Shown here: one piece after another, positions 52,275-61,349 of the stretch
Layout: each line of letters opens with the position of its first letter
How positions within the stretch are numbered: position 1 is the stretch's first letter
Assembly: GCF_010686705.1 (NCBI RefSeq)
Contig: NZ_JAAGWY010000005.1
Coordinates: 62,001-126,000 of the forward strand
Source: Leifsonia tongyongensis
GTDB lineage: Bacteria; Actinomycetota; Actinomycetes; Actinomycetales; Microbacteriaceae
Reading direction: 5' to 3'
Length of the DNA stretch: 64,000 nt
The notes under the pieces: generated by a model
Database searches by the model: none
Told to the model about the DNA's origin: nothing
Seen by the model: only the letters and a program-made list of their open reading frames with translations
Translations under genes and position numbers: made by a program

Positions 52275-53198
52275 TCAAACAGCGTAAATGGTCCAGCCGG
52301 CGGTCGCCGACGCGCCGGGAGCGAGCACGATCAGGTCGGTGCCCGAGTTGAACGCGTCGGGCGGGCAGGTCATCGGTTCGACAGCGAGGCCCAGGCGGCT
52401 GGCGGCGGGATTCGGCTGATCGGCCGTGTGCACCTGCACCCATGGGCAGTCGTTCGCCCACGTCATCCCGACGCCGTTTCCGTCGGCTGCGACGACCGTG
52501 ACCTCGGTCATCCCATCTTTGTCGCGTTCCAGGTCGGTGAACGCGTGATCGATGAACGTGCTGCCGATGAGGCGCGGCTCGCGGAAGTCGTAGGAGCCGT
52601 CCTCCTCGGTCGCGACGTCTGCGAGGCCGATCGGCGCCAGCCGGTCATCCGTGACCCTGAGCACCGACGCGGCCGGGAGTGACAGGGTCCACTCGTCGAC
52701 CCGGCCCGAGCCCGGCGTGAGATAGGGATGAGGGCCGGTACCCCACGGGGCCTGGTCATGCCCGGTGTTGAGTCCTGACACGGTCGAATGCAGTCCGCTC
52801 TCGTCGAGGGTGTACGTGACGGTCACCTCGACGCGGTGCGGGTAGCCGGCCTGCGCCTGGATGGTCCCAACCAGCACGACGTGGCTCGCCGAGCCCTCGA
52901 TGGCATCGAAATCCAGCCACACGGCGAGACCGTGCAGGGCGTTTCCGCGGTTCGGTTCCGTCAGGGGCAGCTGCTCTTCGACGCCGTCGAACCGGTAACG
53001 CCCGTCGATCACCCGGTTCGGCCATGGCGCCAGCGTCGCTCCGCGGTAGGCCGGGCGGATCTCGTCTGCCGCGAACGGGACGACGAGGTCGCGTCCGTTG
53101 TGCTGCAACATGCGCAGGCTGGCCCCGACGGATGCGATCGTCGCGCTGTAGTCGCCCGCGGTCAGCCCATAGTGCGTCCCGGAAAGAGGAGTGATCAT
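52275..53198 (-). CDS. Aldose 1-epimerase family protein
   Basis: 307 residues, beta-sandwich of the galactose mutarotase type. Conserved RPAYRGATLAPWPNRVIDG, catalytic His in NALHGLAVW (about 112), TGPHPYL and catalytic Glu in LAVEPMTCPPDAFNSG near the end. Converts alpha and beta forms of aldoses in the cytoplasm. ATG 53198, AAAGAGGAG upstream. Upstream frames are not family sequence. Confidence 0.92.
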   Translation of the reverse strand: MITPLSGTHYGLTAGDYSATIASVGASLRMLQHNGRDLVVPFAADEIRPAYRGATLAPWPNRVIDGRYRFDGVEEQLPLTEPNRGNALHGLAVWLDFDAIEGSASHVVLVGTIQAQAGYPHRVEVTVTYTLDESGLHSTVSGLNTGHDQAPWGTGPHPYLTPGSGRVDEWTLSLPAASVLRVTDDRLAPIGLADVATEEDGSYDFREPRLIGSTFIDHAFTDLERDKDGMTEVTVVAADGNGVGMTWANDCPWVQVHTADQPNPAASRLGLAVEPMTCPPDAFNSGTDLIVLAPGASATAGWTIYAV

Positions 53199-53337
53199 GG
53201 CCTCATTCTGCCCGGTCTGTGGATTCGCCGGTACATTCGGCTCGCTGATCCCGCGGGCGAGCGTCATCGCTGCGGCCGAGAGTCGCCGGCAGAGCAGTGA
53301 CGGTCGGCGGGGAGGGTGATTCTCGGCGGCTGTAGGG

Positions 53338-54873
53338 TTACGCGCGCGTCGCGAGGAGTGCGGCCCAGAGGTCGGCACGCGCGTGGAACGAGGACAGGTC
53401 GCGGCCGAGCAGCCGCTCCGCCTCGGCGACCCGTGCGCGGAGCGTATGGCGGTGGATGCCCAGCTCGCGCGCCGCCGAATCGAACGTTCCGTTGTGCTCC
53501 AGCCACGTCCGCAGCGAGAGCACGAGCACGCTCCCGTTCGCTTCGTCGGCGGTGATCAGGGGTGCGAGCGTGGTTCGTGCCACTTCGCGCGCGTCGGTGC
53601 GGGCGAGGAACGCGAGCACGCCCTGCCGCGAGATCGTGTCGAAGGACACCACACCTTCGTCGCCTTCGCGGGCGCGATCGAGGGCTTGCGTCGCCTGGTC
53701 GTGGGCGCGGGCGAGGTCGGCGTAACCCACCGCATCCGACACCCCAGCCTTCAAGCCGAATCCGGCTGTGAGGTCTACGACCAGGGTCGGAGCCGCGGAG
53801 CTGAAGCAGAGCACGATGCGACCGTCGTCGGCGGCGTAGAACAGCGCACCCGGATGCTCGGCCACGCGCAACTCCAGCCATTCGCTGAGCGCGTCGACGC
53901 CGTCGATGGGGGAGTCGACGAGGGCGACCCGCACGGGTTCCGCGGGCATCGCTCCCCACATCTGCACGGCGATGTCGGATGCGAGCTGCGTGTCACCGGA
54001 GACCAGCACGTGCCAGAGCCCTGAGCGCAGGTGGCCGACCGCCCGGTCGAGTGCGGTGTTCTGTTCGAGTGCGAGCCCCGCCAGGGCGATGACGCTGGTG
54101 ACGACCTGCTGGCCGGCCTGGTCGAGTTCGCCGGCGCCGCCGAGGGCGAGCACGCCCCGCAACTGCCCGCTGGTGCCGAGCGTCTGGAGGGTGAGGGTCT
54201 CGCCGCCGGTGACGATGGTGCCGCTCGAGCGGCGACGGGTGCGCAGCAGCCTGGTGGCTTCGGCGCTGACAGCGGCGAGAGTGGATGCGCCGAGCGCGTC
54301 GGGCGGGAACACGCGGTCGACCGACCCGGTCGCGTCGAACAGGGCGACCCAGTGGTCGAGTTGGCGTGACAACTCGGCGAGGGTGGCCGTCAGGCCGTCC
54401 GGGCGGAGGGCCGCCAGCGAGATCGCGCGCTGCGCTTTGAGCGCCCACGTGTTGCGGGCGAAGAGTTCCTCGGCGGTGAGGTCGGCGACGTAGCGCGAGA
54501 CCGCGATGAACGGGATGCGGTAGGGCACCTCGAAGAGCGGAAGACCGGCCTCGAGACAGGCGGCAACCAGCCCGTCGGGCGTCCCGTCGCGGATCACCTC
54601 CGTGCCGAAACCGAGCCCGGCCAGGCCTCGGGCGCGCAGCCGTTCGACATACGGGAGGAAGTCGGCGGCCGTGGTGGCCGCTGGGGCGAACTGTGTGCCG
54701 GTGATGAGCAGGACCTGCCCGTCGGAGAGGAACGGCGTGGGGTCGGCGAGGTCGGAGCTGTGCACCCACTGCACGACCTGGTCGAGGGCCTGCGCGGGCA
54801 GGGCGCTCTCGGACGTCAGCAGGCGGAGGTCGAGTTCGGGGTTCGAGAGGAGCCGGCGCAGTGTGGGCGGCAT
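53338..54873 (-). CDS. PucR-family regulator of putrescine catabolism
   Basis: 511 residues: PucR N-terminal domain (about 10-125, LDQVVQWVHSSDLADPTPFL), a GGDEF-like middle part and the C-terminal HTH_30 (FDSAARELGIHRHTLRARVA). AGGAAAGAAGG precedes ATG 54873. Divergent by 167 bp from gabT-gabD-puo; such regulators usually activate the adjacent amine or GABA genes in response to the substrate. Confidence 0.9.
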   Translation of the reverse strand: MPPTLRRLLSNPELDLRLLTSESALPAQALDQVVQWVHSSDLADPTPFLSDGQVLLITGTQFAPAATTAADFLPYVERLRARGLAGLGFGTEVIRDGTPDGLVAACLEAGLPLFEVPYRIPFIAVSRYVADLTAEELFARNTWALKAQRAISLAALRPDGLTATLAELSRQLDHWVALFDATGSVDRVFPPDALGASTLAAVSAEATRLLRTRRRSSGTIVTGGETLTLQTLGTSGQLRGVLALGGAGELDQAGQQVVTSVIALAGLALEQNTALDRAVGHLRSGLWHVLVSGDTQLASDIAVQMWGAMPAEPVRVALVDSPIDGVDALSEWLELRVAEHPGALFYAADDGRIVLCFSSAAPTLVVDLTAGFGLKAGVSDAVGYADLARAHDQATQALDRAREGDEGVVSFDTISRQGVLAFLARTDAREVARTTLAPLITADEANGSVLVLSLRTWLEHNGTFDSAARELGIHRHTLRARVAEAERLLGRDLSSFHARADLWAALLATRA

Positions 54874-55040
54874 CCGCACCTTCTTTCCTGCGTCGACGCA
54901 TCCTCGTTGTACGCCGTGGTCATCAGGCGCCGTCCAATTGTACAAGCGGGCGATGTTGCGGCGTCCCCGGGCGTGCCTAGCATGAGCGCCAGAGCGCCGT
55001 CGCAACCCGCCCAGGCGCATCGTTCGCCACAGGAGTGACC

Positions 55041-56417
55041 ATGACCATCGTCGACACCGCATCCGCCACGCTGACCGGAGGCCCTAGCCTTCCTCAGGAG
55101 CGCCGCCTCGTCACCGCGATCCCCGGCCCCGAGTCGCGCCGGCGCATGGAGCGCAAGACGCAGGCCGTCGCCGCGGGTGTCGGAACCACCATCCCCGTGT
55201 TCGCGGCCGCCGCCGGCGGCGGGGTCCTCGTCGACGTCGACGGCAACTCGCTGATCGACTTCGGTTCCGGAATCGCCGTGACAGGCGTGGGCAACGCGGC
55301 TCCCCGCGTGGTCGAGGCGGTTCAGGCCCAGGTCGCCCAGTTCACCCACACCTGCTTCACCGTCGCGCCGTACGACTCGTACGTCGAAGTGGCCGAGGCG
55401 CTCAACCGCCTGACGCCAGGAGACCACGCCAAGCGCAGCGCCCTGTTCAATTCGGGCGCCGAGGCTGTGGAGAATGCGGTCAAGATCGCCCGCCACTACA
55501 CCGGCAAACAGGCCGTCGTCGCGTTCGACCACGCATACCACGGCCGCACCAACCTGACCATGGCCCTGACCGCGAAGAACCAGCCGTACAAGAGCGGATT
55601 CGGTCCGTTCGCGTCCGAGATCTACCGCGCTCCTCTCTCATACCCGCTCCGCGACGGCGGACTCAGCGGTGCCGAGGCCGCGCGCCGCGCCATCCTGCAC
55701 ATCGAGAAGCAGGTCGGTGCCGAGAACCTGGCGGCGATCATCATCGAGCCCATCCAGGGCGAGGGCGGCTTCATCGTTCCTGCCGACGGCTTCCTGCCGG
55801 CGCTCGCCGACTGGGCAGCCGCCAACGGCGTCGTCTTCATCGCCGATGAGGTGCAGACCGGATTCGCGCGCACCGGCGCCATGTTCGCCAGCGAGCACTT
55901 CGGTATCGTCCCCGACCTGGTGGTGACCGCCAAGGGCATCGCGGGCGGCCTGCCGCTCTCCGCCGTCACCGGTCGGGCCGAGATCATGGATGCGCCCCAG
56001 GTGGGCGGACTCGGCGGCACCTACGGCGGCAACCCGCTCGCCTGTGTCGCGGCTCTCGCGACGATCGAGACCTACGAGCAGGAGGGCCTCGTCGAGCGCG
56101 CCCGGCAGATCGGTCGCATCCTCTTCGAGAAGCTGGGCGCCCTCCGCGACGCCGACGCGCGCGTCGCCGAGGTGCGCGGTTTCGGAGCGATGGTCGCGAT
56201 CGAGCTCGTGCACCCGGTCACGGGCGAGCCGGATGCGGCACTCACCTCCCGTGTGGCGGCTGCGGCCCACGCTGCCGGCGTCGTGCTGCTGACCTGTGGG
56301 ACCTACGGCAACGTCATCCGCTTCCTGCCTCCACTCAGCATGCCGGACCACCTGCTCGTCGAGGGCCTCGACATCGTCGCGGACGCTCTTGCGTCGATCG
56401 GTACGGTGACCGCATGA
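55041..56417 (+). CDS. gabT: 4-aminobutyrate aminotransferase
   Basis: 458 residues, class-III PLP aminotransferase. Family landmarks: DFGSGIAVTGVGNAAPRVVE, NSGAEAVENAVKIAR, VVAFDHAYHGRTN, FIADEVQTGFARTG, and the PLP lysine in VVTAKGIAGGLPLS (about Lys297). Moves the amino group of GABA to 2-oxoglutarate and forms succinate semialdehyde. I chose ATG 55041, six bases after AGGAG; the GTG at 55035 overlaps that site. Overlaps gabD by ATGA. Confidence 0.93.
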   Translation: MTIVDTASATLTGGPSLPQERRLVTAIPGPESRRRMERKTQAVAAGVGTTIPVFAAAAGGGVLVDVDGNSLIDFGSGIAVTGVGNAAPRVVEAVQAQVAQFTHTCFTVAPYDSYVEVAEALNRLTPGDHAKRSALFNSGAEAVENAVKIARHYTGKQAVVAFDHAYHGRTNLTMALTAKNQPYKSGFGPFASEIYRAPLSYPLRDGGLSGAEAARRAILHIEKQVGAENLAAIIIEPIQGEGGFIVPADGFLPALADWAAANGVVFIADEVQTGFARTGAMFASEHFGIVPDLVVTAKGIAGGLPLSAVTGRAEIMDAPQVGGLGGTYGGNPLACVAALATIETYEQEGLVERARQIGRILFEKLGALRDADARVAEVRGFGAMVAIELVHPVTGEPDAALTSRVAAAAHAAGVVLLTCGTYGNVIRFLPPLSMPDHLLVEGLDIVADALASIGTVTA

Positions 56418-57922
56418 GCCTCGTCGCCGACATCACCCCCGGAGTCGCATTCTCCAGCGGCGCATCCGCTCGCGAAGCCGAGCTGCTGGCGCGGGTTCCC
56501 GCCGGCCTGTACATCGGCGGCGTCTGGCAGGCCGGGAGCGCCGACCCCATCGAGGTCGCCGATCCCGCGACCGGCCGCGTGATCAAGCGGATAGCGAATG
56601 CTGGGCCTGAGGACGGCATCCGTGCGCTCGATGCGGCCGTCGAAGCCGCGGATGCATGGGCCGCCACCGCGCCGCGTGCACGTGGCGAGATCCTCCGTCG
56701 TGCCTTCGACCTTCTGCAGGATCGCCGTGAGGACTTCGCCCTGCTGATGACGCTCGAGATGGGCAAGCCGCTGGCGGAGGCCAACGGTGAGGTCACCTAC
56801 GGTGGCGAGTTCCTGCGCTGGTTCAGTGAGGAGGCCGTGCGCATCGCCGGGCGGTACGGAACGAACCCCGAGGGCACCGGTACGACGGTCGTCTCGCAGC
56901 GGCCGGTCGGGCCGTGCTTCCTGATCACGCCGTGGAACTTCCCGCTGGCGATGGCAACCCGCAAGATCGCGCCCGCGCTCGCCGCGGGCTGCACCGTCGT
57001 GATCAAGCCGGCCGAGCTCACCCCGCTGACGACGCTGCTACTCGTGCAGCTGCTCGAAGATGCCGGCCTTCCCGCCGGGGTCGTCAACGTGATCACGACC
57101 TCGTCCTCACGCGATGTCTCGGCCCCGATCATCGCCGACCCGCGCCTCCGCAAGCTGAGCTTCACCGGCTCGACGCCCGTGGGCCGGACCCTGATCGAGC
57201 AGTCGGCGCAGAACGTGCTTCGCACCTCGATGGAGCTGGGCGGCAACGCCCCGTTCATTGTGTTCGACGACGCCGACCTCGACAAGGCGGTCACCGGTGC
57301 GATGCTCGCGAAGTTCCGCAACACGGGCCAGGCCTGCACCGCGGCCAACCGGTTCATCGTGCAGGACACCGTCGCGGACGAGTTCGCCCGCCGGGTCACC
57401 GAGCGGGTCGACGCGTTCGTCGTCGGCCGCGGCGCGGAGGACGGCGTGACGATCGGCCCTCTCATCAACGAAGCGGCCGTCGCGAACATGGAGTCCCTGG
57501 TCGCGGATGCGGTTTCACGGGGCGCGCGCGTCCTCACGGGAGGCACGCGACCAGAGGGAGCAGGTTCCTTCTACGCGCCGACGGTGCTCGTCGATGTCGC
57601 TCCCGGCAGCGACATCGTGCGCGAAGAGATCTTCGGGCCGGTCCTTGCCATCTCGACGTTCCGCGACGAAGCTGAGGCCGTGGCGCTCGCGAACGGAACC
57701 GAGTACGGTCTCGTCGGCTACGTCTTCACCGAAGACCTCGGCCGGGCGCAGCGGATGATCGACCAGATCGACACCGGCATGATGGGCGTCAACACGGGCC
57801 TCGTCTCGAACGCTGCGGCCCCGTTCGGCGGGGTGAAGCAGTCGGGTCTCGGACGTGAAGGCGGGCTCGAGGGCATCCACGAATACCTGTCGACGAAGTA
57901 CACACTGATCCCGGCGTCCTGA
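56414..57922 (+). CDS. gabD: Succinate-semialdehyde dehydrogenase
   Basis: 502 residues of the aldehyde dehydrogenase superfamily: TPWNFPLAMATRKIAPALAA for the cofactor, catalytic Glu in SMELGGNAPFIVF and Cys in NTGQACTAANRF (about Cys307). Oxidises succinate semialdehyde to succinate with NAD(P)+. It may also take 4-aminobutanal from the putrescine oxidase reaction, as no separate aminobutyraldehyde dehydrogenase is encoded here. Translationally coupled to gabT. Confidence 0.92.
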   Translation: MSLVADITPGVAFSSGASAREAELLARVPAGLYIGGVWQAGSADPIEVADPATGRVIKRIANAGPEDGIRALDAAVEAADAWAATAPRARGEILRRAFDLLQDRREDFALLMTLEMGKPLAEANGEVTYGGEFLRWFSEEAVRIAGRYGTNPEGTGTTVVSQRPVGPCFLITPWNFPLAMATRKIAPALAAGCTVVIKPAELTPLTTLLLVQLLEDAGLPAGVVNVITTSSSRDVSAPIIADPRLRKLSFTGSTPVGRTLIEQSAQNVLRTSMELGGNAPFIVFDDADLDKAVTGAMLAKFRNTGQACTAANRFIVQDTVADEFARRVTERVDAFVVGRGAEDGVTIGPLINEAAVANMESLVADAVSRGARVLTGGTRPEGAGSFYAPTVLVDVAPGSDIVREEIFGPVLAISTFRDEAEAVALANGTEYGLVGYVFTEDLGRAQRMIDQIDTGMMGVNTGLVSNAAAPFGGVKQSGLGREGGLEGIHEYLSTKYTLIPAS

Positions 57923-57951
57923 GCGACCCCGGCACAGAAAGAAGCGAAGAA

Positions 57952-59310
57952 ATGAGCGCGATCGAACGCGACGTCGTCATCATCGGTGCGGGCGCATCCG
58001 GCCTCACCGTGGCGACCGAGCTGAAGAAGGCCGGATTGACGGTCGCGGTGCTGGAAGCCCGCGATCGGGTCGGCGGCCGGCTGTGGACCGACGACGTCGA
58101 CGGCGCCATGCTCGAAATCGGCGGCCAGTGGGTCTCGCCCGACCAGGATGCACTGAAGAGCACCCTCGCCGAGCTGGGACTCGAGACCTACCCGAGGTAC
58201 CGCGAAGGCGAGAACATCTACCTGAACGCCGACGGCGAGTTGTCGCGCTTCGAGGGCGAGATCTTTCCGGTGCCGCCGAAGACCGAGGCCGAGATCGTCA
58301 CGCTGATCGAGAAGCTGGATGCGCTGGTCGCCGAGATCGACCCCGATCGCCCGTGGGCGCATCCGCTCGCCAAGGACCTCGACGAGATCTCGTTCAGCCG
58401 CTGGCTCGAGACGCAGACCGACGACCAGGAGGCGCGCGACAACATCGGCATGTTCATCGCCGGTGCGATGCTGACCAAGCCCGCCCACGCGTTCTCAGCT
58501 CTGCAGGCGCTGCTGATGGCTGCGAGCGCGGGGAGCTTCAGCAACCTGGTCGACGCCGACTTCATCCTCGACGAGCGGGTCGTCGGTGGTCTCCAGCAGG
58601 TTCCGCTGATGCTCGCCGAGCGGCTCGACGGTGACGTGCGCCTCGGCCAGCCGGTGCGCAGGCTCCGTTGGCACGAGGGTGGTGTCACAGCCGCCACGGA
58701 CTCGATCGAGGTGAAGGCGCGATTCGCGGTGCTCGCTGTGCCACCCATCCTGATCAGCCGCATCAGCTACGAGCCGCCGCTGCCCCGGCGCCAGCAGCAG
58801 CTGCACCAGCATCTCTCGATGGGTTTCGTCATCAAAGTGCACGCCGTCTACGAGACGCCGTTCTGGCGGGAGTCGGGGCTCTCGGGCACCGCGTTCAGTC
58901 CGTATGAACTGGTGCACGAGGCGTACGACAACACGAACTTCGGTGATTCGCGGGGCACGCTGGTTGGCTTCGTCGCAGACGAGGCCGCCGACGGCGTGTT
59001 CGCCCTGAGCGCGGAGGAGCGCAAGCGGCGCATCCTGACCTCCCTGTCGCACTATTACGGCGAGAAGGCCCTCGAGCCGGTCGTGTACTACGAGAGCGAC
59101 TGGGGGTCGGAGGAGTGGACGCGGGGCGCCTATGCGGCCAGCTTCGACATGGGCGGCCTGGCGCGATACGGCGCCGACCTGCGCACTCCCGTCGGGCCGA
59201 TCTGGTTCTCGTGCAGCGACATGGCGGGTAAGGGCTACCAGCACGTCGACGGGGCGATCCGCGTGGGCCGCGAGACCGCCGCCGCGATCATCGCTGCTGC
59301 GCGCGCGTAG
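57952..59310 (+). CDS. puo: Flavin amine oxidase, probable putrescine oxidase
   Basis: 452 residues. FAD-binding VIIGAGASGLTVATELKKAG (9-28), GGRLWTDD, and the C-terminal GYQHVDGAIRVGRETAAAII that closes the flavin site. Oxidises a primary amine to aldehyde, NH3 and H2O2. Putrescine is the inferred substrate from similarity to actinobacterial Puo and from the neighbouring GABA genes. GAAAGAAGCGAAGAA precedes the ATG; 29 bp after gabD. Confidence 0.87.
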   Translation: MSAIERDVVIIGAGASGLTVATELKKAGLTVAVLEARDRVGGRLWTDDVDGAMLEIGGQWVSPDQDALKSTLAELGLETYPRYREGENIYLNADGELSRFEGEIFPVPPKTEAEIVTLIEKLDALVAEIDPDRPWAHPLAKDLDEISFSRWLETQTDDQEARDNIGMFIAGAMLTKPAHAFSALQALLMAASAGSFSNLVDADFILDERVVGGLQQVPLMLAERLDGDVRLGQPVRRLRWHEGGVTAATDSIEVKARFAVLAVPPILISRISYEPPLPRRQQQLHQHLSMGFVIKVHAVYETPFWRESGLSGTAFSPYELVHEAYDNTNFGDSRGTLVGFVADEAADGVFALSAEERKRRILTSLSHYYGEKALEPVVYYESDWGSEEWTRGAYAASFDMGGLARYGADLRTPVGPIWFSCSDMAGKGYQHVDGAIRVGRETAAAIIAAARA

Positions 59311-59353
59311 GTCTTCCGCCGAGAGTCGCCGCTGCGCGCGTAGGCGTTCTCGC

Positions 59354-59421
59354 CGAGAGTCGCCGCTGGCGCCGAGGATCACCCGCACAACGAGTCAACT
59401 CGGCGCCGGCGGTGACTCTCG
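59354..59421. terminator. Very long hairpin between convergent genes
   Basis: The arm CGAGAGTCGCCGCTGGCGCC starting at 59354 and the arm GGCGCCGGCGGTGACTCTCG ending at 59421, each extended by CGAG/CTCG inwards, form a 23-bp stem with only two G-T type mismatches. The left arm has a partial direct copy about 30 bp before it. Bidirectional terminator of puo and the lyase gene, or a repeat element. Confidence 0.7.
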
Positions 59422-59440
59422 CGGGCGTGGGTGCGACGGG

Positions 59441-60346
59441 TCAGGCTGGCGGCGTGAGCTCGGCCAGCATGCCGCGCTCGAGGGCGACCCAGACGTGGCC
59501 GTCAGGGGCGACGGCGATGCCGTGCGGCTCGCTCGCCGCGGTCGGCAGGTCGTGCAGGGTGAGCTCGCCGGTGTCGGTTACGAAGCCCACCTGGTTCGAT
59601 CCCCACAGGGTGAACCAGCATCCGCCGGTCGGCGCAGCCGTGATGGCATGCGGCTTCGAGTCCCGGTCAGGCAGAGGGAACTCGGTGACCACGCCGTCGC
59701 GGCCGATCCGCCCGAGCGCACCACCGAGCACCTCGGCGAACCACACCGCGCCGTCCTCGGCGACGGTGATCCCGACCGGCCCCGATGCCGCACGCGGCAG
59801 TTCGTAATACTGGATGGCCGCATCGCCGCCCCGCACGTGGCCCACGGCGTTTCCCTGGTTGAGGGTGAACCACACACTCTCGCCCGACCCCGCGATCATC
59901 GACACCATGGTGTCGGTGCGCCCGACCGGGAACTCGGTGACGCGACCCATGATGTCGACGCGTCCCAGGGCATCCGCTGCCAGCTCGGTGAACCACACGG
60001 TGCCGTCGTAGAGACTCGTGATCCCGAACGGGCTGGCCTCCATGGTGGGAACGGCGACCTCGTTGAGGATGCGGATGGCGTCGCCGTCGTCAGGCGACCG
60101 CCCGATGTGCAGGATGCGGTTGCCGGTCGTGTCCGTCACCCACACGGACTCATCGGTCGCGCGGGTGATCAACGAGGGCTGTGCGCTGTCGCCGAGGTCG
60201 GCGAACAGGAGGCTGCCGTCGGGGTCGCGGCGACCGACGCGCCCTGAGTGGACGAGCGTGAACCAGACCGCGCCGTCCTCCGTGACAGCGATGCCGTACG
60301 GACCGGCGCCGACCTCGGTGACCGGATGCTCGACGATGCGTCTCAC
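59441..60346 (-). CDS. vgb: Virginiamycin B lyase (streptogramin lyase) family protein
   Basis: 301 residues, a seven-bladed beta propeller with repeats of the form GI-AP-G-VWFT. Residues that serve catalysis and Mg2+ binding in characterised Vgb have counterparts: Tyr17 (GPYGIAV), His in KPHAITAAP (about 225) and Glu and His in ASEPHGIAVAP (about 267-269). Vgb linearises B-type streptogramins by an elimination reaction. Many soil homologues may have other substrates. GTG start overlaps the PhzF stop (GTGA), so it is coupled to that gene. Confidence 0.83.
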   Translation of the reverse strand: MRRIVEHPVTEVGAGPYGIAVTEDGAVWFTLVHSGRVGRRDPDGSLLFADLGDSAQPSLITRATDESVWVTDTTGNRILHIGRSPDDGDAIRILNEVAVPTMEASPFGITSLYDGTVWFTELAADALGRVDIMGRVTEFPVGRTDTMVSMIAGSGESVWFTLNQGNAVGHVRGGDAAIQYYELPRAASGPVGITVAEDGAVWFAEVLGGALGRIGRDGVVTEFPLPDRDSKPHAITAAPTGGCWFTLWGSNQVGFVTDTGELTLHDLPTAASEPHGIAVAPDGHVWVALERGMLAELTPPA

Positions 60347-61038
60347 TGCAGTTCGAGCCGGACGCGCCGGTCGTACACCGTGTGGCCGCCGACCCGCACC
60401 AGGTCGTGGCTGACGAGATTGGTGAACAGCACCGACCCTTCGCCCTGGAGGATCGTCAGATGGCGCTTCAGGTACGAGGTGATGCTGGCGGCAGCGGCCC
60501 CCGTCGCCTGGTCTTCGGCGATTCCCATCTCGGGAGCGAACATCCTGGCGCGCAGCCAGCCGGCGCCCTCGTCGATCCAGGCGTAGGCGAAGTGCTGGCC
60601 TTCCGTGAAATCGGCGGGGTCGAGCGCATCCACCTCGCCGGGGGAGTCGAGCGGGATCCAGTGGAAGTCCGGGCCCCACTCGGATCGTGCCGTGATCCAG
60701 GTGATGTCGCCTTCGAAGTCGACCATCACCTCACCGGCCTTCTCGCGCAGCGCCCAGAGCTGGATGCCCTGGCGGGCGATGAGCCAGGCGGTGCCGACGC
60801 TGGGATGCCCGGCGAAGGGCAGCTCCTTCAGGGGGGTGAAGATGCGGATGCGCGCCGTGAAGAGTTCGTCGTCGATTCCGTCGACGAACACCGTCTCGCT
60901 GAATCCGAGCGTGTTCGCGATCTCCTGCTCACGGCCCAAACTTGAGCCGGTGCTCTCGATGACACCGAGTTCGTTCCCGAAATCACCGGTCTCGTCGGTG
61001 AACACGCGGACGACGTCGACGTCGATGGTTTCGCTCAT
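60343..61038 (-). CDS. PhzF-like isomerase/epimerase family protein
   Basis: 231 residues, shorter than the usual 260-300. FTDETGDFGNELGVI, catalytic Glu in GFSETVFV, LPFAGHPSVGTAWL and EDQATGAAAASI are present, so both half domains remain. Substrate unknown; coupled with the lyase gene that follows. Confidence 0.87.
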   Translation of the reverse strand: MSETIDVDVVRVFTDETGDFGNELGVIESTGSSLGREQEIANTLGFSETVFVDGIDDELFTARIRIFTPLKELPFAGHPSVGTAWLIARQGIQLWALREKAGEVMVDFEGDITWITARSEWGPDFHWIPLDSPGEVDALDPADFTEGQHFAYAWIDEGAGWLRARMFAPEMGIAEDQATGAAAASITSYLKRHLTILQGEGSVLFTNLVSHDLVRVGGHTVYDRRVRLELQ

Positions 61039-61099
61039 CCCTCAAGCGTCCCACGAATGCCGCGAAAGGTGCGAGAAGCGGACGGCGGCGAAGCACGCG

Positions 61100-61309
61100 T
61101 CAGCGCTCGATCAATGCATATTCCGCAACAACTGGTATTCCTGCAAGTTCCTCTCTGCAAGCGTTGGTGATGTGACGCGAGATTGTGGATTTCTCTCGGG
61201 CGAACAACTCGACCATTTGCGCCTGGGTGAGCCAGACGGTCTTGCCGTCGGTCTTCACATCGAGCGTGACGGTGCCGTCATCGGACTGATAGATCTCAAC
61301 ATCGCTCAC
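61100..61309 (-). pseudogene. N-terminal fragment of a RhuM-family virulence protein
   Basis: 69 codons: SDVEIYQSDDGTVTLDVK, TVWLTQAQMVELFAREKSTI and SRHITNACREEL match the start of RhuM (virulence RhuM family) proteins, which are normally some 300 residues longer. The frame stops at 61100 after ALIER, a point where full-length proteins continue. Truncated remnant, probably from a former mobile segment. Confidence 0.7.
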
Positions 61310-61349
61310 GCTCCCATTCTGGTCGACAGCCGGAGCGATGGTCGCCGCC

